From JAHBNG01 sp039028975 (GTDB taxonomy: Bacteria; Chloroflexota; Anaerolineae; Caldilineales; Caldilineaceae): 64,000 nucleotides of DNA. The stretch covers positions 1 through 64,000 of the forward strand of contig JBCCHB010000015.1 of assembly GCA_039028975.1 (NCBI GenBank), read 5' to 3'. The notes beneath the pieces are model-generated. The model was not told where the DNA came from, made no database searches, and saw only the letters and a list, made by a program, of their open reading frames with translations. Shown here in pieces: positions 16,848 to 25,865 of the stretch (the stretch's first letter is position 1; every line of letters starts with the position of its first letter). A program made the translations under genes and the position numbers.

Positions 16848-16940
16848 TATAGATGGCCAGAAAAGTTCTGTCCTCCCTTTTGAGAAGTGTCCGGAGTGGA
16901 TTGAACAAGAGTCGGGACAATGCTTTTCTGGCGAAGTATA
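16848..16940 (+). repeat. Palindromic repeat family 2, copy 4
   Basis: The best-preserved 93-bp copy. The left end is TATAGATGGCCAGAAAAG and the right end CTTTTCTGGCGAAGTATA. The inner sequences TCTGTCCTCCC and GTCGGGACAAT are shared with other copies. The left end adjoins the AGGAG ribosome-binding site of the GNAT gene. Confidence 0.85.
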
Positions 16941-17498
16941 TGAACGATGAGTAGGTTCAGTATAGGTCTCTATATCGATCATAGCATGGTTAGAGGAGAT
17001 GCGCAATGAGAGGCTCTCATATCCATAAGTTTGATTCCGCGCTAAAGCGCCGAGGGACGGCGCTCTAGCACTACCAATATATATCGTTTTCACCTTTGGG
17101 TGTCCGCGGAACAGGGTTGCCGTTCGTTGGTGGGTGAGGACCCTGGATTAGTTATACGCTGATCGTTTCCAAACGAAGCTGAGTATAAGTAAGCGCAGGG
17201 CCAACTGGTTAGTATAGACGCAATGGCAAACTGATTTCTTTCACCCCTTCTTGCACATGTGCTTGCATACAGATAGTTGGCCAGATAAAGCGCATGTCCT
17301 TACGCATACGGGGACGTGTGCTTGACTGCACACAAAATCGGGACAAAATTAACTTGACGGTTTGTCGATAGTTTCTTGGGGACATACATGGTATCTTGCT
17401 TACAAACATAGTTGATGCCCAGTCCCTGTTTGTTACGCAGCTTGATGCGTGCTAAAATTTTCAATTAATCCCCCCGATTGCTCACTAGCCACAGTTAT

Positions 17499-17730
17499 TA
17501 TACTCAGTTCCATTTCAAAACCATTGTTGGTTCAACCGGCTCTCACGAGGTTGACAGAAAAAATGAACAGGGATTAGCCAGATTTCTAAGATTAGAAGAG
17601 AAAAATCTTCGTAATCTTTAAAATCCTTGTTCCATAAAGTTGTCAACCTCATGAAATCCCAAAGAGTCCCATTGTTTTGTCTCCCTGCTAAAATTGATGA
17701 AACAACGGTTCTAAAATTTACCGCAGTATA
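17499..17730 (+). repeat. Palindromic repeat family 1, copy 5, interrupted
   Basis: The left end TATACTCAGTTCCATTT and the right end ACGGTTCTAAAATTTACC...GCAGTATA match family 1, but the halves are separated by a 140-bp insertion (17529-17668). Confidence 0.65.
17529..17668. mobile_element. Nested MITE-like element
   Basis: The 8-bp direct repeat CCATTGTT flanks the insertion (17521-17528 and 17669-17676). The inserted 140 bp have inverted ends: TCACGAGGTTGACA (17543-17556) against the reverse complement of TGTCAACCTCATGA (17641-17654), 13 of 14 matching, with weaker similarity out to the boundaries. It encodes nothing. The interior (AATCTTTAAAATCCTTGTTC) resembles bases 3716-3786. Confidence 0.6.
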
Positions 17731-17872
17731 GGCGCAGACAACCGTTCACGACTCAACGTTTTCTTGTCAGCTGAAGGTATGTGCCTTGGCACTTCCGTGG
17801 TCTAATTGATGTGGGACCGCACAATTTGTACAGATGAGCCTTAAAATTTTTGTTATCCACGAGTAACCATTC

Positions 17873-18559
17873 ATGTCGAGAGATTCTTCCCCTTCTATGT
17901 ATACCTCCCCACGTCGTTCAGATGAACTATGGATAGCAGAGTTGCGCGGTGATCAAGGGTTGGAGGCCCAACGTCAGGCCCATGAGGATTTGAGTGGGTA
18001 TCTAATCGTGGTTATCTATAACTATTTTCGCCGCCGCGAAGCCTACGATTCGGTACTCGTTCACTTTGCGCCACAGGAGCTGACAGAGCTAGCTCATGAT
18101 TTTGCTCAGGATACGTTGGAGAAGATTGCGCGGGACGATTTTGTTCTACTCGATAAGTTTTATGGCGACGGTGCCTTCACTAGTTGGATAGCTCAGGTAA
18201 CTCACCGAATTGTGGCCACAGAACTGCGTCGCCCCTACTGGCGTCGTCGAGTCTATCCGGTCGTGGACGGTGATGAAGAGGATGAACTTACACTTTTTGA
18301 TTCTCTGGAAAGGGAAGAAGCGGGTGACCCCGCCGAAGTGGTTATCCAGCATGAGGTGGCAGAGATGGTGCGGCAGTGCATCGAGGAGCTATCTGAACGA
18401 TACCGCACAATTTTTCTGCGCTGCATTGGAGATAATGAGAAGGCCGAGGTTGTTGCACAAGAGATGGATACCTCGGCGAATGCTGTCTATGTGGTGATCT
18501 ATCGCGCCAAGCGTCAGTTGCGTAAGTGCTTGGAGGGGAAAGGAGTGGATAGGGGATAG
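17873..18559 (+). CDS. ECF-like RNA polymerase sigma factor
   Basis: A 228-residue sigma-70-family protein with no region 1 or 3. Region 2 is LAHDFAQDTLEKIARD through FTSWIAQVTHRIVATELRR (about 75-125). Region 4 is VRQCIEELSERYRTIFLRC through SANAVYVVIYRAKRQLRKCLE (about 165-220). It has a charged acidic linker (DGDEEDELTLFDSLEREEAGD). No anti-sigma gene is adjacent; it ends 19 bp from the convergent trpS stop. The start ATG lacks a strong Shine-Dalgarno. Which promoters it reads is unknown. Confidence 0.85.
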   Translation: MSRDSSPSMYTSPRRSDELWIAELRGDQGLEAQRQAHEDLSGYLIVVIYNYFRRREAYDSVLVHFAPQELTELAHDFAQDTLEKIARDDFVLLDKFYGDGAFTSWIAQVTHRIVATELRRPYWRRRVYPVVDGDEEDELTLFDSLEREEAGDPAEVVIQHEVAEMVRQCIEELSERYRTIFLRCIGDNEKAEVVAQEMDTSANAVYVVIYRAKRQLRKCLEGKGVDRG

Positions 18560-18577
18560 GGGATCCACCATTAACAA

Positions 18578-19594
18578 TCAACTCTTTCTCGGTAAAACCA
18601 ACCCCATCATCTCCTTCATCTGATCCACCTTTGGTTGCGCCTGGCTTCGGGCGTCGTCTGCGCCGCGGGCCAGGAGCCGATCTAATTCGGCGGTGTCCTG
18701 CAAGAGATAATCATACCGTTCACGGATAGGCTTTACAGCCTCTACAACGGCTTCGCCAACGCCTACTTTTAGGTCACCGTAACCCCGGGCATTGGCGAAG
18801 TCTGCCTGGACAGCATCTCGTTCTTTGCCGGTGACGGCTTCGTAGATCTCCAGCAGGTTATTGACCCCCGCTTTTTCGGGTTCTTCGGAGAAGATGATCT
18901 CATTACCAGAATCAGTGACGGCTCGCTTGAAGGAGCGTAGGATCTCTTTGGGCTCATCGAGTAAGCGTACGGCGTGTCCTCGGATGTGGGCCATGCTTTT
19001 GGACATCTTATTGGTCGGGTCATCAAGGCCCATGACTCGTGCACCAGCTTCAGGTACTTTAACTTCAGGCAAGACAAAAAAGGGTTGTGCGTAGATATGA
19101 TTGAAGCGCTGACCAATATCACGAGTCAATTCGACGTGCTGACGTTGATCTTCGCCAACTGGCACCTCATCTGCGTCGTAGAGCATGATGTCACCGGCCT
19201 GCAATACGGGATAATCAAGAAGCCCAGTCAGGATCGTCTCTTGTTTTGTCGACTTGTCTTTAAATTGGGTCATACGCTGTAGCCAACCAAGGGGCGTAAT
19301 GCAGTTGAGCAGCCAGCACGCTTCGGCATGAGCAACCACATGGCTCTGTACAAAGAGGGTGCTGCGGTCCGGATCGATGCCACAGGCGATAAGCATAGCC
19401 GCCAGGGAGCGGATCTGCGTATGTAGGGTGTTAGGATCTTGATGGGCGGTAAGGCTGTGTAGATCAACAATACAGAAGTAGTTAACCTTCTCATCCTGGC
19501 GAGCGGCCCAACCCCGCACTGCACCCAAGTAGTTGCCCAAGTGAAACTCACCTGAAGGCTGGATACCGCTAAAGACTATCTTCTTTTCCATCAT
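18578..19594 (-). CDS. trpS: Tryptophan--tRNA ligase
   Basis: A 338-residue class-I aminoacyl-tRNA synthetase that charges tRNA-Trp in the cytoplasm. The HIGH-type signature is SGEFHLGNYLGA (about 14-25), and the KMSKS loop reads NKMSKSMAH (about 195-203). It also shows the tryptophan-binding GDIMLYDADEVPVGEDQRQHVEL segment. Length matches bacterial TrpS. It starts 1 bp after the aminotransferase stop on the same strand, indicating one transcript. No tandem start codon matters: either Met of MMEKK could serve. Confidence 0.95.
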   Translation of the reverse strand: MMEKKIVFSGIQPSGEFHLGNYLGAVRGWAARQDEKVNYFCIVDLHSLTAHQDPNTLHTQIRSLAAMLIACGIDPDRSTLFVQSHVVAHAEACWLLNCITPLGWLQRMTQFKDKSTKQETILTGLLDYPVLQAGDIMLYDADEVPVGEDQRQHVELTRDIGQRFNHIYAQPFFVLPEVKVPEAGARVMGLDDPTNKMSKSMAHIRGHAVRLLDEPKEILRSFKRAVTDSGNEIIFSEEPEKAGVNNLLEIYEAVTGKERDAVQADFANARGYGDLKVGVGEAVVEAVKPIRERYDYLLQDTAELDRLLARGADDARSQAQPKVDQMKEMMGLVLPRKS

Positions 19595-19595
19595 G

Positions 19596-21011
19596 TTAAT
19601 TGATTCCGAATTCTTTTTCTGCTATGGTCAGGCTTTCGTCGAGGATGGTAAGGATACTGTCGATCTCGTCTCGGGTTACGACCAGGGGCGGTGCAATGTG
19701 GATGACACTCCATACCCGGGCCAGCAAACGACGTTCGACCATCAGTGCATTGAGCCTCTTGATAAAGTCGGACGATAAATCCCACTTTTCCTTTGTTTCT
19801 TTATTTTGTACCAATTCAATGGCCGCTAACAAACCAATGCCTCGCGCATCTCCCACAGTGGGGTGCTCATCGACTAATTTTTTCAAGCCAGCCAAAAGGT
19901 AGGGCCCCATTTCAGCGGCTCGTTCAACCAATCCTTCTCGATGCATAATCTCAATATTCTTTAGAGCCGCTACCGTCGCCACGGCTTGCCCTCCAAAGGT
20001 CAACAAATGGGACAGAGTATTTGACTCATCAGTAAAGACATCGTACACATCCGGCCGCACAATGGCCGCAGCAATGGGCGCATAGCCGCTGGAAAGACCC
20101 TTGGCAAGGGTCATAATATCTGGCACAATATCGAAGTGTTCGCTGGCAAACCACTTGCCTGTACGGCCAAAGCCACAGATTACCTCGTCCATAATAAGCA
20201 ACACACCGTGCCGGTCACAGATTTCCCGCAGCAACTGCCAATATTTGGGTGAGGGGACATGGACGCCGTTGGCCGATGAGACTGGCTCGCCAATGACCGC
20301 CGCCACCGTTTCCGGCCCTTGAAAGAGGATCTCTTGCTCTATCCATTTGGCGCACATGATATCGCCCTCTTCGCCGTCTAGCCCAAAGTCATTGCGGTAG
20401 CGGTTGGGTGACGGCACATGGTAGACGCCGGGCATCATGGGGCCAAAGAAGCGCTCCATATCGGCACGCTTACCAGTCGTCAGGCTCATGGCACCAAAGG
20501 TCATCCCATGATAGGAGCCACGACGAGCGATCACTTTGTAGCGCTTAGGAAAGCCCCGTAGAACCTGCACCTGTTTGGCAATCTTGACAGCACTTTCAAC
20601 TGCTTCCGAGCCACCGGAACAGAAGAAGGCGCGTCCCAAATCACCAGGCGTTATCTGAGCCAGAGTTTCCGCGAGTTGTACAGTCGGTTTAGAGGTGTAG
20701 GAAGCCGATGAGACATAAGCCAACTGGCCAGCCTGTTTGGCCATTGCATCGCCAATCTCTTGCCGACCGTGTCCAGCATTAACGACCCACAGACCCGCAA
20801 TCCCGTCGATCCACTGATTACCTGATGTATCATACAGATGGCAGCCCTCACCCCGTTCAAAGACGTGTAGCCCATCTTTTTCGGCCAATTCCACATAATT
20901 CGTGCTGTGGATCCAGACGTGGTCCAAAGCACTTTGGCGCATCGGATCATCGTAGGCTGCGGCGTGGCCATTTGCCGATACAGTAGACAGTTGTTCTTCA
21001 TTGACAAGCAT
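19596..21011 (-). CDS. Class-III PLP-dependent aminotransferase
   Basis: A 471-residue omega-amino-acid:pyruvate-type aminotransferase. It has the FFCSGGSEAVESAVKIAK cofactor-phosphate segment, RRGSYHGMT, EPVSSANGV, LIMDEVICGFGRTGKWFA (Asp binding the pyridine nitrogen) and the Schiff-base Lys in TLAKGLSSGY. The ATG at 21011 (MLVNEEQ) is chosen over an upstream TTG because GGGAG precedes it at about eight bases. It probably works on beta-alanine, taurine or diamine substrates, but this cannot be fixed by sequence. It is transcribed directly into trpS. Confidence 0.9.
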   Translation of the reverse strand: MLVNEEQLSTVSANGHAAAYDDPMRQSALDHVWIHSTNYVELAEKDGLHVFERGEGCHLYDTSGNQWIDGIAGLWVVNAGHGRQEIGDAMAKQAGQLAYVSSASYTSKPTVQLAETLAQITPGDLGRAFFCSGGSEAVESAVKIAKQVQVLRGFPKRYKVIARRGSYHGMTFGAMSLTTGKRADMERFFGPMMPGVYHVPSPNRYRNDFGLDGEEGDIMCAKWIEQEILFQGPETVAAVIGEPVSSANGVHVPSPKYWQLLREICDRHGVLLIMDEVICGFGRTGKWFASEHFDIVPDIMTLAKGLSSGYAPIAAAIVRPDVYDVFTDESNTLSHLLTFGGQAVATVAALKNIEIMHREGLVERAAEMGPYLLAGLKKLVDEHPTVGDARGIGLLAAIELVQNKETKEKWDLSSDFIKRLNALMVERRLLARVWSVIHIAPPLVVTRDEIDSILTILDESLTIAEKEFGIN

Positions 21012-21492
21012 GAGGTAGGCTCCCAAATATGTTTAAGCCATCGATAAAATAGTGTGTCGGCAGTCATCTAGTCGCGTGGTCTATAGTCAGCCGAGTTCAG
21101 AGCGACTTTGTTGCGATATACTGAATTATATACTGGACAGATGTCTTACTCAATTTTTGAGCATCTTGTTGAGGTTATATTTGCGTTTAGGAACGAGAAT
21201 TTAATAAAATCAAACGAAAGATCTCTCGGGTACTCGAGATGACAATGTCGAATTTTCGGGTTTTATTTGATCTTGATTCCTTAGGATTGAGAATGAGATG
21301 CACACAGGTCAACAAAGTGGTTGCAGCGAGAGCTGCCAACTGCGTGCGTTGCATTCGGCTCAATCTGCATGCAACGCATGGTTGAGCTGCTTGTTGGATG
21401 TGCCATGTGCTTTGCTACCCATGCATTGCATTCTTTTATTCCCTCGCCCCATCTATAAAGTCACCTTCTTGTTGGCCTGAGGTATACCCTTG
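21012..21492. other. Intergenic, 480 bp
   Basis: No gene is supported. The inverted repeat GCGTTGCAT (21346-21354) / ATGCAACGC (21369-21377) forms a stem with a 14-base loop, and flanking GAGCTGC/GCAGC pieces may extend it. It could be the terminator of the minus-strand upstream region of the aminotransferase or simply structured DNA. The start of the minus-strand aminotransferase promoter must lie here; none is obvious. Confidence 0.45.
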
Positions 21493-23658
21493 CTAATTAT
21501 CGGGTGCTGGGTAACTGGTTGGGGTGGATTCTACGGCGCTATTGGTGTTTGTACCGCTGTCTGAGGTTGTGCTCGTCCCTTCGGTACCACTTCTAATTCC
21601 GCCATCTGATCCAGTATCGGATACACTGCTTGAGCCACTGCTAGAGCCACCATTCGAGCTGCTCCCCACTTCGAAACGGACGATTCGGTCGCCGCCCAAA
21701 AACTGGACTGGCTCATAAGGCTCTACCTGTACCAGCCGAACGCCCCAAAGTAGGTCAATATTGACAAAGCCATAGCGAGCCGCGATCTTGGGGCTGACTT
21801 GGGCAGATGTCCTTGGCCCACTGCCTGCTAGACCAAGCCCGTCCCGCAGCGGATCGTCTCCTGGTTTCCAGAAGACTAATTCAAATGCCTGATTCTCTTC
21901 AAGCTCAAAGTTTGCATCCCATTCAAAGCGTATTGAATTCTTCTCTGAGCTACCGCTGATCGGACTCACGAGCCGAATCAATTGTGATGGATCGGGGGTT
22001 GACCCTGCTTTAGCAGATGGTGCCGAATCCGATGCTGCATCACTGCTGGAAAACTCGGGCGTTGCTGTCGAAGTCGGTCGCGCTGTGGATGTTGGTGTAC
22101 GGGTCGGTGGGCGACGGGTGGGAGTCGGTTCTCTTTGGAGAGTTGGCACTGCGGTTGTGGATGAGGTTGGAATGGCTTTTGCTATAGCGGTCTCCTTTTT
22201 TTCGGAGGATGGAGACTCTGGAGAAGCAAGTTGGATCACCCCATCAGGGCTATCATCCGCATCTTCAATGGCATCAGCATCGGCATCTGCGTTATCAGCA
22301 GGCAATAGCCCACCATCCGACTGTATTGTGGGCAAAGAGGCTGTAGTTGGCTCTGATTGAACATCTATCATATCTGCCTGTGCCCGAGCAACTGTCGCAA
22401 TGGTGGAAGCCTCCTCACCGTCATCAGGCTCGGATGACACTGACTCGGCACCCTCTGTTTGATGGTTTGATAGGGTAGGTGCATCGATGATGGTTATGGT
22501 AGCGATGGTTGTATGAGGGGTGGCTACATCAACGGCTGGCGTTTCAAAGATGGGCAGCTCAATTGTGGGTATCTCAAGAGTATTTGGCTTGATAGATCTG
22601 GAACTATCTGGTGACCCGGTAGGGCGTTGGACCGTGGCTCCACTCGGCGTCTCAAGTGGCGATTCAGATAGGGTTTGCAGACTTTGTCGAAGGGGAGGTA
22701 CTAGGATAAGGAGGCTCAGCCCAATGAATAAAAGCATACCGAAGCCCGCGGCTGTACCGAGCCACCCAGGAATAAGGGGAGGATTTGCTTTTCCAGGAGA
22801 TGCCACAAATTGACCGGACAAACGCCTCCAAATTGAACGGCGGCTGAGCGCGTCCCGCATCTCCTCTACGCTCTGGAAACGATCCCCTGCCTGGATCTGC
22901 ATAGCCTGTAAAATGACTCGTTCTGTATTTGCAGAAAGTGCGGGATTGATTATACGGGGTGGAGTCAGTGGTGTGCCGCTGGCAATGTCTGTAGCAGAAG
23001 GTGGCCTTTGATTAGTGACCAGCGTATAGAGGGTTGCACCCAGAGAATAGATGTCGGAACGAGGCCCAGTTCCCCCATCGTACTGTTCAATCGACGAATA
23101 TCCTGACGTGGTTCCCCTGGCACCCGAACGGGTGTCGCCACCCATATCATGCTTGGCCAGCCCAAAATCGACAAGAAAAATTTCTCTTGTTGGCGTGACT
23201 TTGATGTTGCTGGGCTTAATGTCCCGATGGATGATGGGCTGGAGTCGCCCTGTGCCAGTATCGGTCCAGTTATGCATGTAGGCCAGGGCATCCATAACGG
23301 CCCCCATCCAGGTCAATGCAGCGATTTCGTCAATGGGGCTATTTTGGCTGTGCTGATACGCCTGTAGGTCAGCTCCCTCAACATAATCCATAACCAGATA
23401 TTGGTACCCTGACGGCTCGGCAAAGTAGTCAGTGACCCTAGGTAGGTTTGGGTGGTTAAGGCGTGACAGCAGCCTGGCTTCTCGCAAAAATTGCTCTTTA
23501 AAGCGGTCTTCATGGAGATTATTCTCTTTGATGGCTACCAATCGATCCAGCAGATTCCGATCGATCCCCAAGTAGACCATGCCCATCCCCCCCCTGCCCA
23601 GTTGGCTGGTAATAGAGTACCGCCCCTGCTGAAGAAGGTCTCCGCTATGCAGTGCCAT
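21493..23658 (-). CDS. Membrane Ser/Thr protein kinase with extracytoplasmic WDANF-type domain
   Basis: A 721-residue Hanks-type kinase. The N-terminal catalytic domain (about 12-275) has GRGGMG (21-26), VAIK with K44, HRDIKPSN (144-151, catalytic D146) and DFG (164-166), so it looks active. One membrane helix follows near 303-325 (FGMLLFIGLSLLILVPPL). A long Pro/Thr/Ser-rich outside linker leads to a C-terminal domain (about 570-675, FEWDANFELEENQAFELVFW through WGVRLVQVEPY). That domain is also found in the PP2C at 25866, about 60% identical by eye. A Gly/Ser tail follows. AAAGGA precedes the ATG. It is the last gene of a minus-strand signalling block. Confidence 0.92.
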   Translation of the reverse strand: MALHSGDLLQQGRYSITSQLGRGGMGMVYLGIDRNLLDRLVAIKENNLHEDRFKEQFLREARLLSRLNHPNLPRVTDYFAEPSGYQYLVMDYVEGADLQAYQHSQNSPIDEIAALTWMGAVMDALAYMHNWTDTGTGRLQPIIHRDIKPSNIKVTPTREIFLVDFGLAKHDMGGDTRSGARGTTSGYSSIEQYDGGTGPRSDIYSLGATLYTLVTNQRPPSATDIASGTPLTPPRIINPALSANTERVILQAMQIQAGDRFQSVEEMRDALSRRSIWRRLSGQFVASPGKANPPLIPGWLGTAAGFGMLLFIGLSLLILVPPLRQSLQTLSESPLETPSGATVQRPTGSPDSSRSIKPNTLEIPTIELPIFETPAVDVATPHTTIATITIIDAPTLSNHQTEGAESVSSEPDDGEEASTIATVARAQADMIDVQSEPTTASLPTIQSDGGLLPADNADADADAIEDADDSPDGVIQLASPESPSSEKKETAIAKAIPTSSTTAVPTLQREPTPTRRPPTRTPTSTARPTSTATPEFSSSDAASDSAPSAKAGSTPDPSQLIRLVSPISGSSEKNSIRFEWDANFELEENQAFELVFWKPGDDPLRDGLGLAGSGPRTSAQVSPKIAARYGFVNIDLLWGVRLVQVEPYEPVQFLGGDRIVRFEVGSSSNGGSSSGSSSVSDTGSDGGIRSGTEGTSTTSDSGTNTNSAVESTPTSYPAPDN

Positions 23659-24032
23659 CGACTATCCTTTACAGTTCAACTTTATAGGAACGAGAATTAA
23701 ATAATTCGGCCATATGATGGGACCCCACCCAAAGGAAACGCGCAAGTTGTTTGCGACCCATTCTCTAACGTTCCAAGATCAGACTCTACCTTTCGCGTTC
23801 ATTCTCCTCTCAATGAGATGGTATAACGAATTCTGTGTAAAATTCCAGGTGTTCTGAGCGGACATGCCCTCTATTTTGCCTCTGACACAACTATCGTTAT
23901 ACGACCCTCAATGATGTCTATTTTATATTCAGTAATAGTAGATTGCAACTGCTTATCGTGCGGTCGATTTTCATTCCCTGTAATGCAGCCTCTGACATGT
24001 TTAACTACTGAGTGTGTATTCTGCTTGACTTA
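23659..24032. other. Intergenic, upstream of the kinase gene
   Basis: This 374-bp gap on the minus-strand block contains no supported gene. It separates the kinase from the DNRLRE-domain protein, so the kinase probably has its own promoter here. Nothing that resembles a strong terminator or consensus promoter was found. Confidence 0.45.
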
Positions 24033-25835
24033 TCACTCATAGAATCTTGGCAAATAGATCATTGTATCTGGATTCACAAATACCTCTACTGAACTCCCCT
24101 TTTGCTCACTTCCGTCTCTCCATTGAATCCCAGCAGAAATAGGAATATTCTCGAATGCCCCCTGTGTGCCAACATTTGGGCTAGTGGTCATAAATGATCG
24201 TTGGTACGTTGACGTATGGTTCTCTAGGGGGAATAGGTTTTCACATTCTGTGTCAACTTCTGGCGGTTCCAAGATATCGCTTCCCGACTCTCCTTCAATA
24301 AAGATTGTCCATGTAAGAACAGCAAGATAGTCGGGCTGTCGGGCAACAATGACCTCGATCTCATAGCTATCCACATCTGTATAGACATAGGTGAAGGTAG
24401 GGGTATCCCGCAGGTGATAGATATTTCCATCACCCATCTCCCATTGGTAGCAGTAGCCACTCCCTTCTGGAGGTGGCCCCAGTTGAAAGCGAATCGCTTG
24501 TCCTGGCGCTTCAGTTTCTGGGGGCTGAGGACGCCACTCCAGCACTTGCGGCTCTTGGTCAGTCGGCGTCTGTTCTGGTGTTGGTTCTGTAGTCGCTGTT
24601 GGGGTCACCGTTGTTGGGGTAGCTGAAGGCTGGTCAGTCTGAGTTGGTGTTGAGGTTGGAACGGTCGTTTGGGTTTGGGTTGGCGTCAGAGTTGGTTCCC
24701 CAGTCTGCGTAGGTGTCGACGTCCATGTGGGTGTGGACGAAGGTTGTGCCGTGGACGTCTGCGTTGGCGTTTCTTGTGCTTCTGGTTCGCTTTCGGGACG
24801 TTGAATCTTGTATGAGTGACTCTGTTCCGCGTTCGCAGCAAGATCTCCGATATTCCAAGTGAGCATTGTGCTGCTGGCCATGTCAGCGTCATGTTCAGCT
24901 AATTGAAACCCAGAAGGAATGGTTCCAGTTAATATGGCGTTGGCGACGGGGACTGGACCGTTCTGTATCCGAATATCGACATTGACAGATTCACCAGGGA
25001 GAATTGACTGATTGGCTGGCTCTGATGACATGATCTCAATAGATAGGGCGATATTCGACTCTGGCGTGGGAAGTACCGTGGGTATCGGGGCTGGGGTGGC
25101 GGTTGAGGTAGCAGTCGGTGTCGCTGGGTCAGAATAGGTAATGACTAATTGGGGGCGTTTCCCTGGCACTTCCCCACAATCACTCACCTCGCAATTCCTG
25201 GACCAAAATCCTCGTTCGTGATCGCCTGATTGCTTGTTTCCGGTAATTCTTAAAGAGAGAACGGTACCACGACTTGCCACATCTTCGTTGATCCACTTTT
25301 GAACAAGTGCTTGGATGTCCCACGTGAAGAGCTGATCATCAACCGCTGGAATGGTCATAGTCGGGCTATGCTGATTATCGATTGTCACCTCTAGCGTATT
25401 TGCTGTTACCTCTTCTGCCCAAACCCCGTTGGCTCGTCTGACGGATACAATGAGTGGCTCATCATTGGTTGTTGTTCCACCAACGTACAGATTTAGGCTT
25501 GCCGAGACAATGGTGCTTCTAGCTGGGATAGCATTTAGCTCAAAGCCAATGAACGAACGTTGCAGACCAAACCCATTGCTCCCGTTGTGGCCTACCCAAA
25601 ATGCCTTCTCATTGCCGTGACCCTCATCTGGTTTATTACTGGTCGTATATGTGTCTTTGAGTGCCTGAAACGACATCGTTTGGACTGGTGTAGATCTATC
25701 CGGTGCAGATCTATCCGGTATGGATTGTCCAGTTGCGCGTAGTGCAACGCCCGAAATCAACATAGTCACGCAGACGATTGCAACAGGGATAACAACAAGT
25801 CCAATTTTTGATAGATTCTTTAGCGTATCTGCCAC
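24033..25835 (-). CDS. Secreted/anchored DNRLRE and PKD-domain protein
   Basis: A 600-residue extracytoplasmic protein. An N-terminal signal or anchor helix (about 10-35) is followed by a DNRLRE-type beta-sandwich (about 55-235, LKDTYTTSN, RSFIGFELNAIP, LNLYVGG, FTWDIQALVQKWI). A DUF11-like beta domain comes next (about 265-345), then a Thr/Pro/Gln repeat linker, then a PKD-like domain (about 440-520, CYQWEMGDGN and YEIEVIV). The C-terminus is short and acidic with no sorting signal. The GTG start is preceded by AAGGAGAG. It lies 30 bp after the PP2C gene, in an operon. Binding of a surface ligand is inferred, no enzyme motif is seen. Confidence 0.75.
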   Translation of the reverse strand: MADTLKNLSKIGLVVIPVAIVCVTMLISGVALRATGQSIPDRSAPDRSTPVQTMSFQALKDTYTTSNKPDEGHGNEKAFWVGHNGSNGFGLQRSFIGFELNAIPARSTIVSASLNLYVGGTTTNDEPLIVSVRRANGVWAEEVTANTLEVTIDNQHSPTMTIPAVDDQLFTWDIQALVQKWINEDVASRGTVLSLRITGNKQSGDHERGFWSRNCEVSDCGEVPGKRPQLVITYSDPATPTATSTATPAPIPTVLPTPESNIALSIEIMSSEPANQSILPGESVNVDIRIQNGPVPVANAILTGTIPSGFQLAEHDADMASSTMLTWNIGDLAANAEQSHSYKIQRPESEPEAQETPTQTSTAQPSSTPTWTSTPTQTGEPTLTPTQTQTTVPTSTPTQTDQPSATPTTVTPTATTEPTPEQTPTDQEPQVLEWRPQPPETEAPGQAIRFQLGPPPEGSGYCYQWEMGDGNIYHLRDTPTFTYVYTDVDSYEIEVIVARQPDYLAVLTWTIFIEGESGSDILEPPEVDTECENLFPLENHTSTYQRSFMTTSPNVGTQGAFENIPISAGIQWRDGSEQKGSSVEVFVNPDTMIYLPRFYE

Positions 25836-25865
25836 GCCTTCTCTCCTTCTTTCGCTCTCTTTCTG

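Larger units (their letters stand above)
16837..17872. other. Kilobase-long intergenic region with nested repeats
   Basis: No gene is supported in this 1-kb stretch. It carries a family-2 palindrome (16848-16940) and a family-1 element (17499-17730) interrupted by another insertion (17529-17668). A 66-codon minus-strand frame at 17209-17409 was discounted. The last 140 bp lead into the sigma-factor gene without an obvious promoter. Confidence 0.5.
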
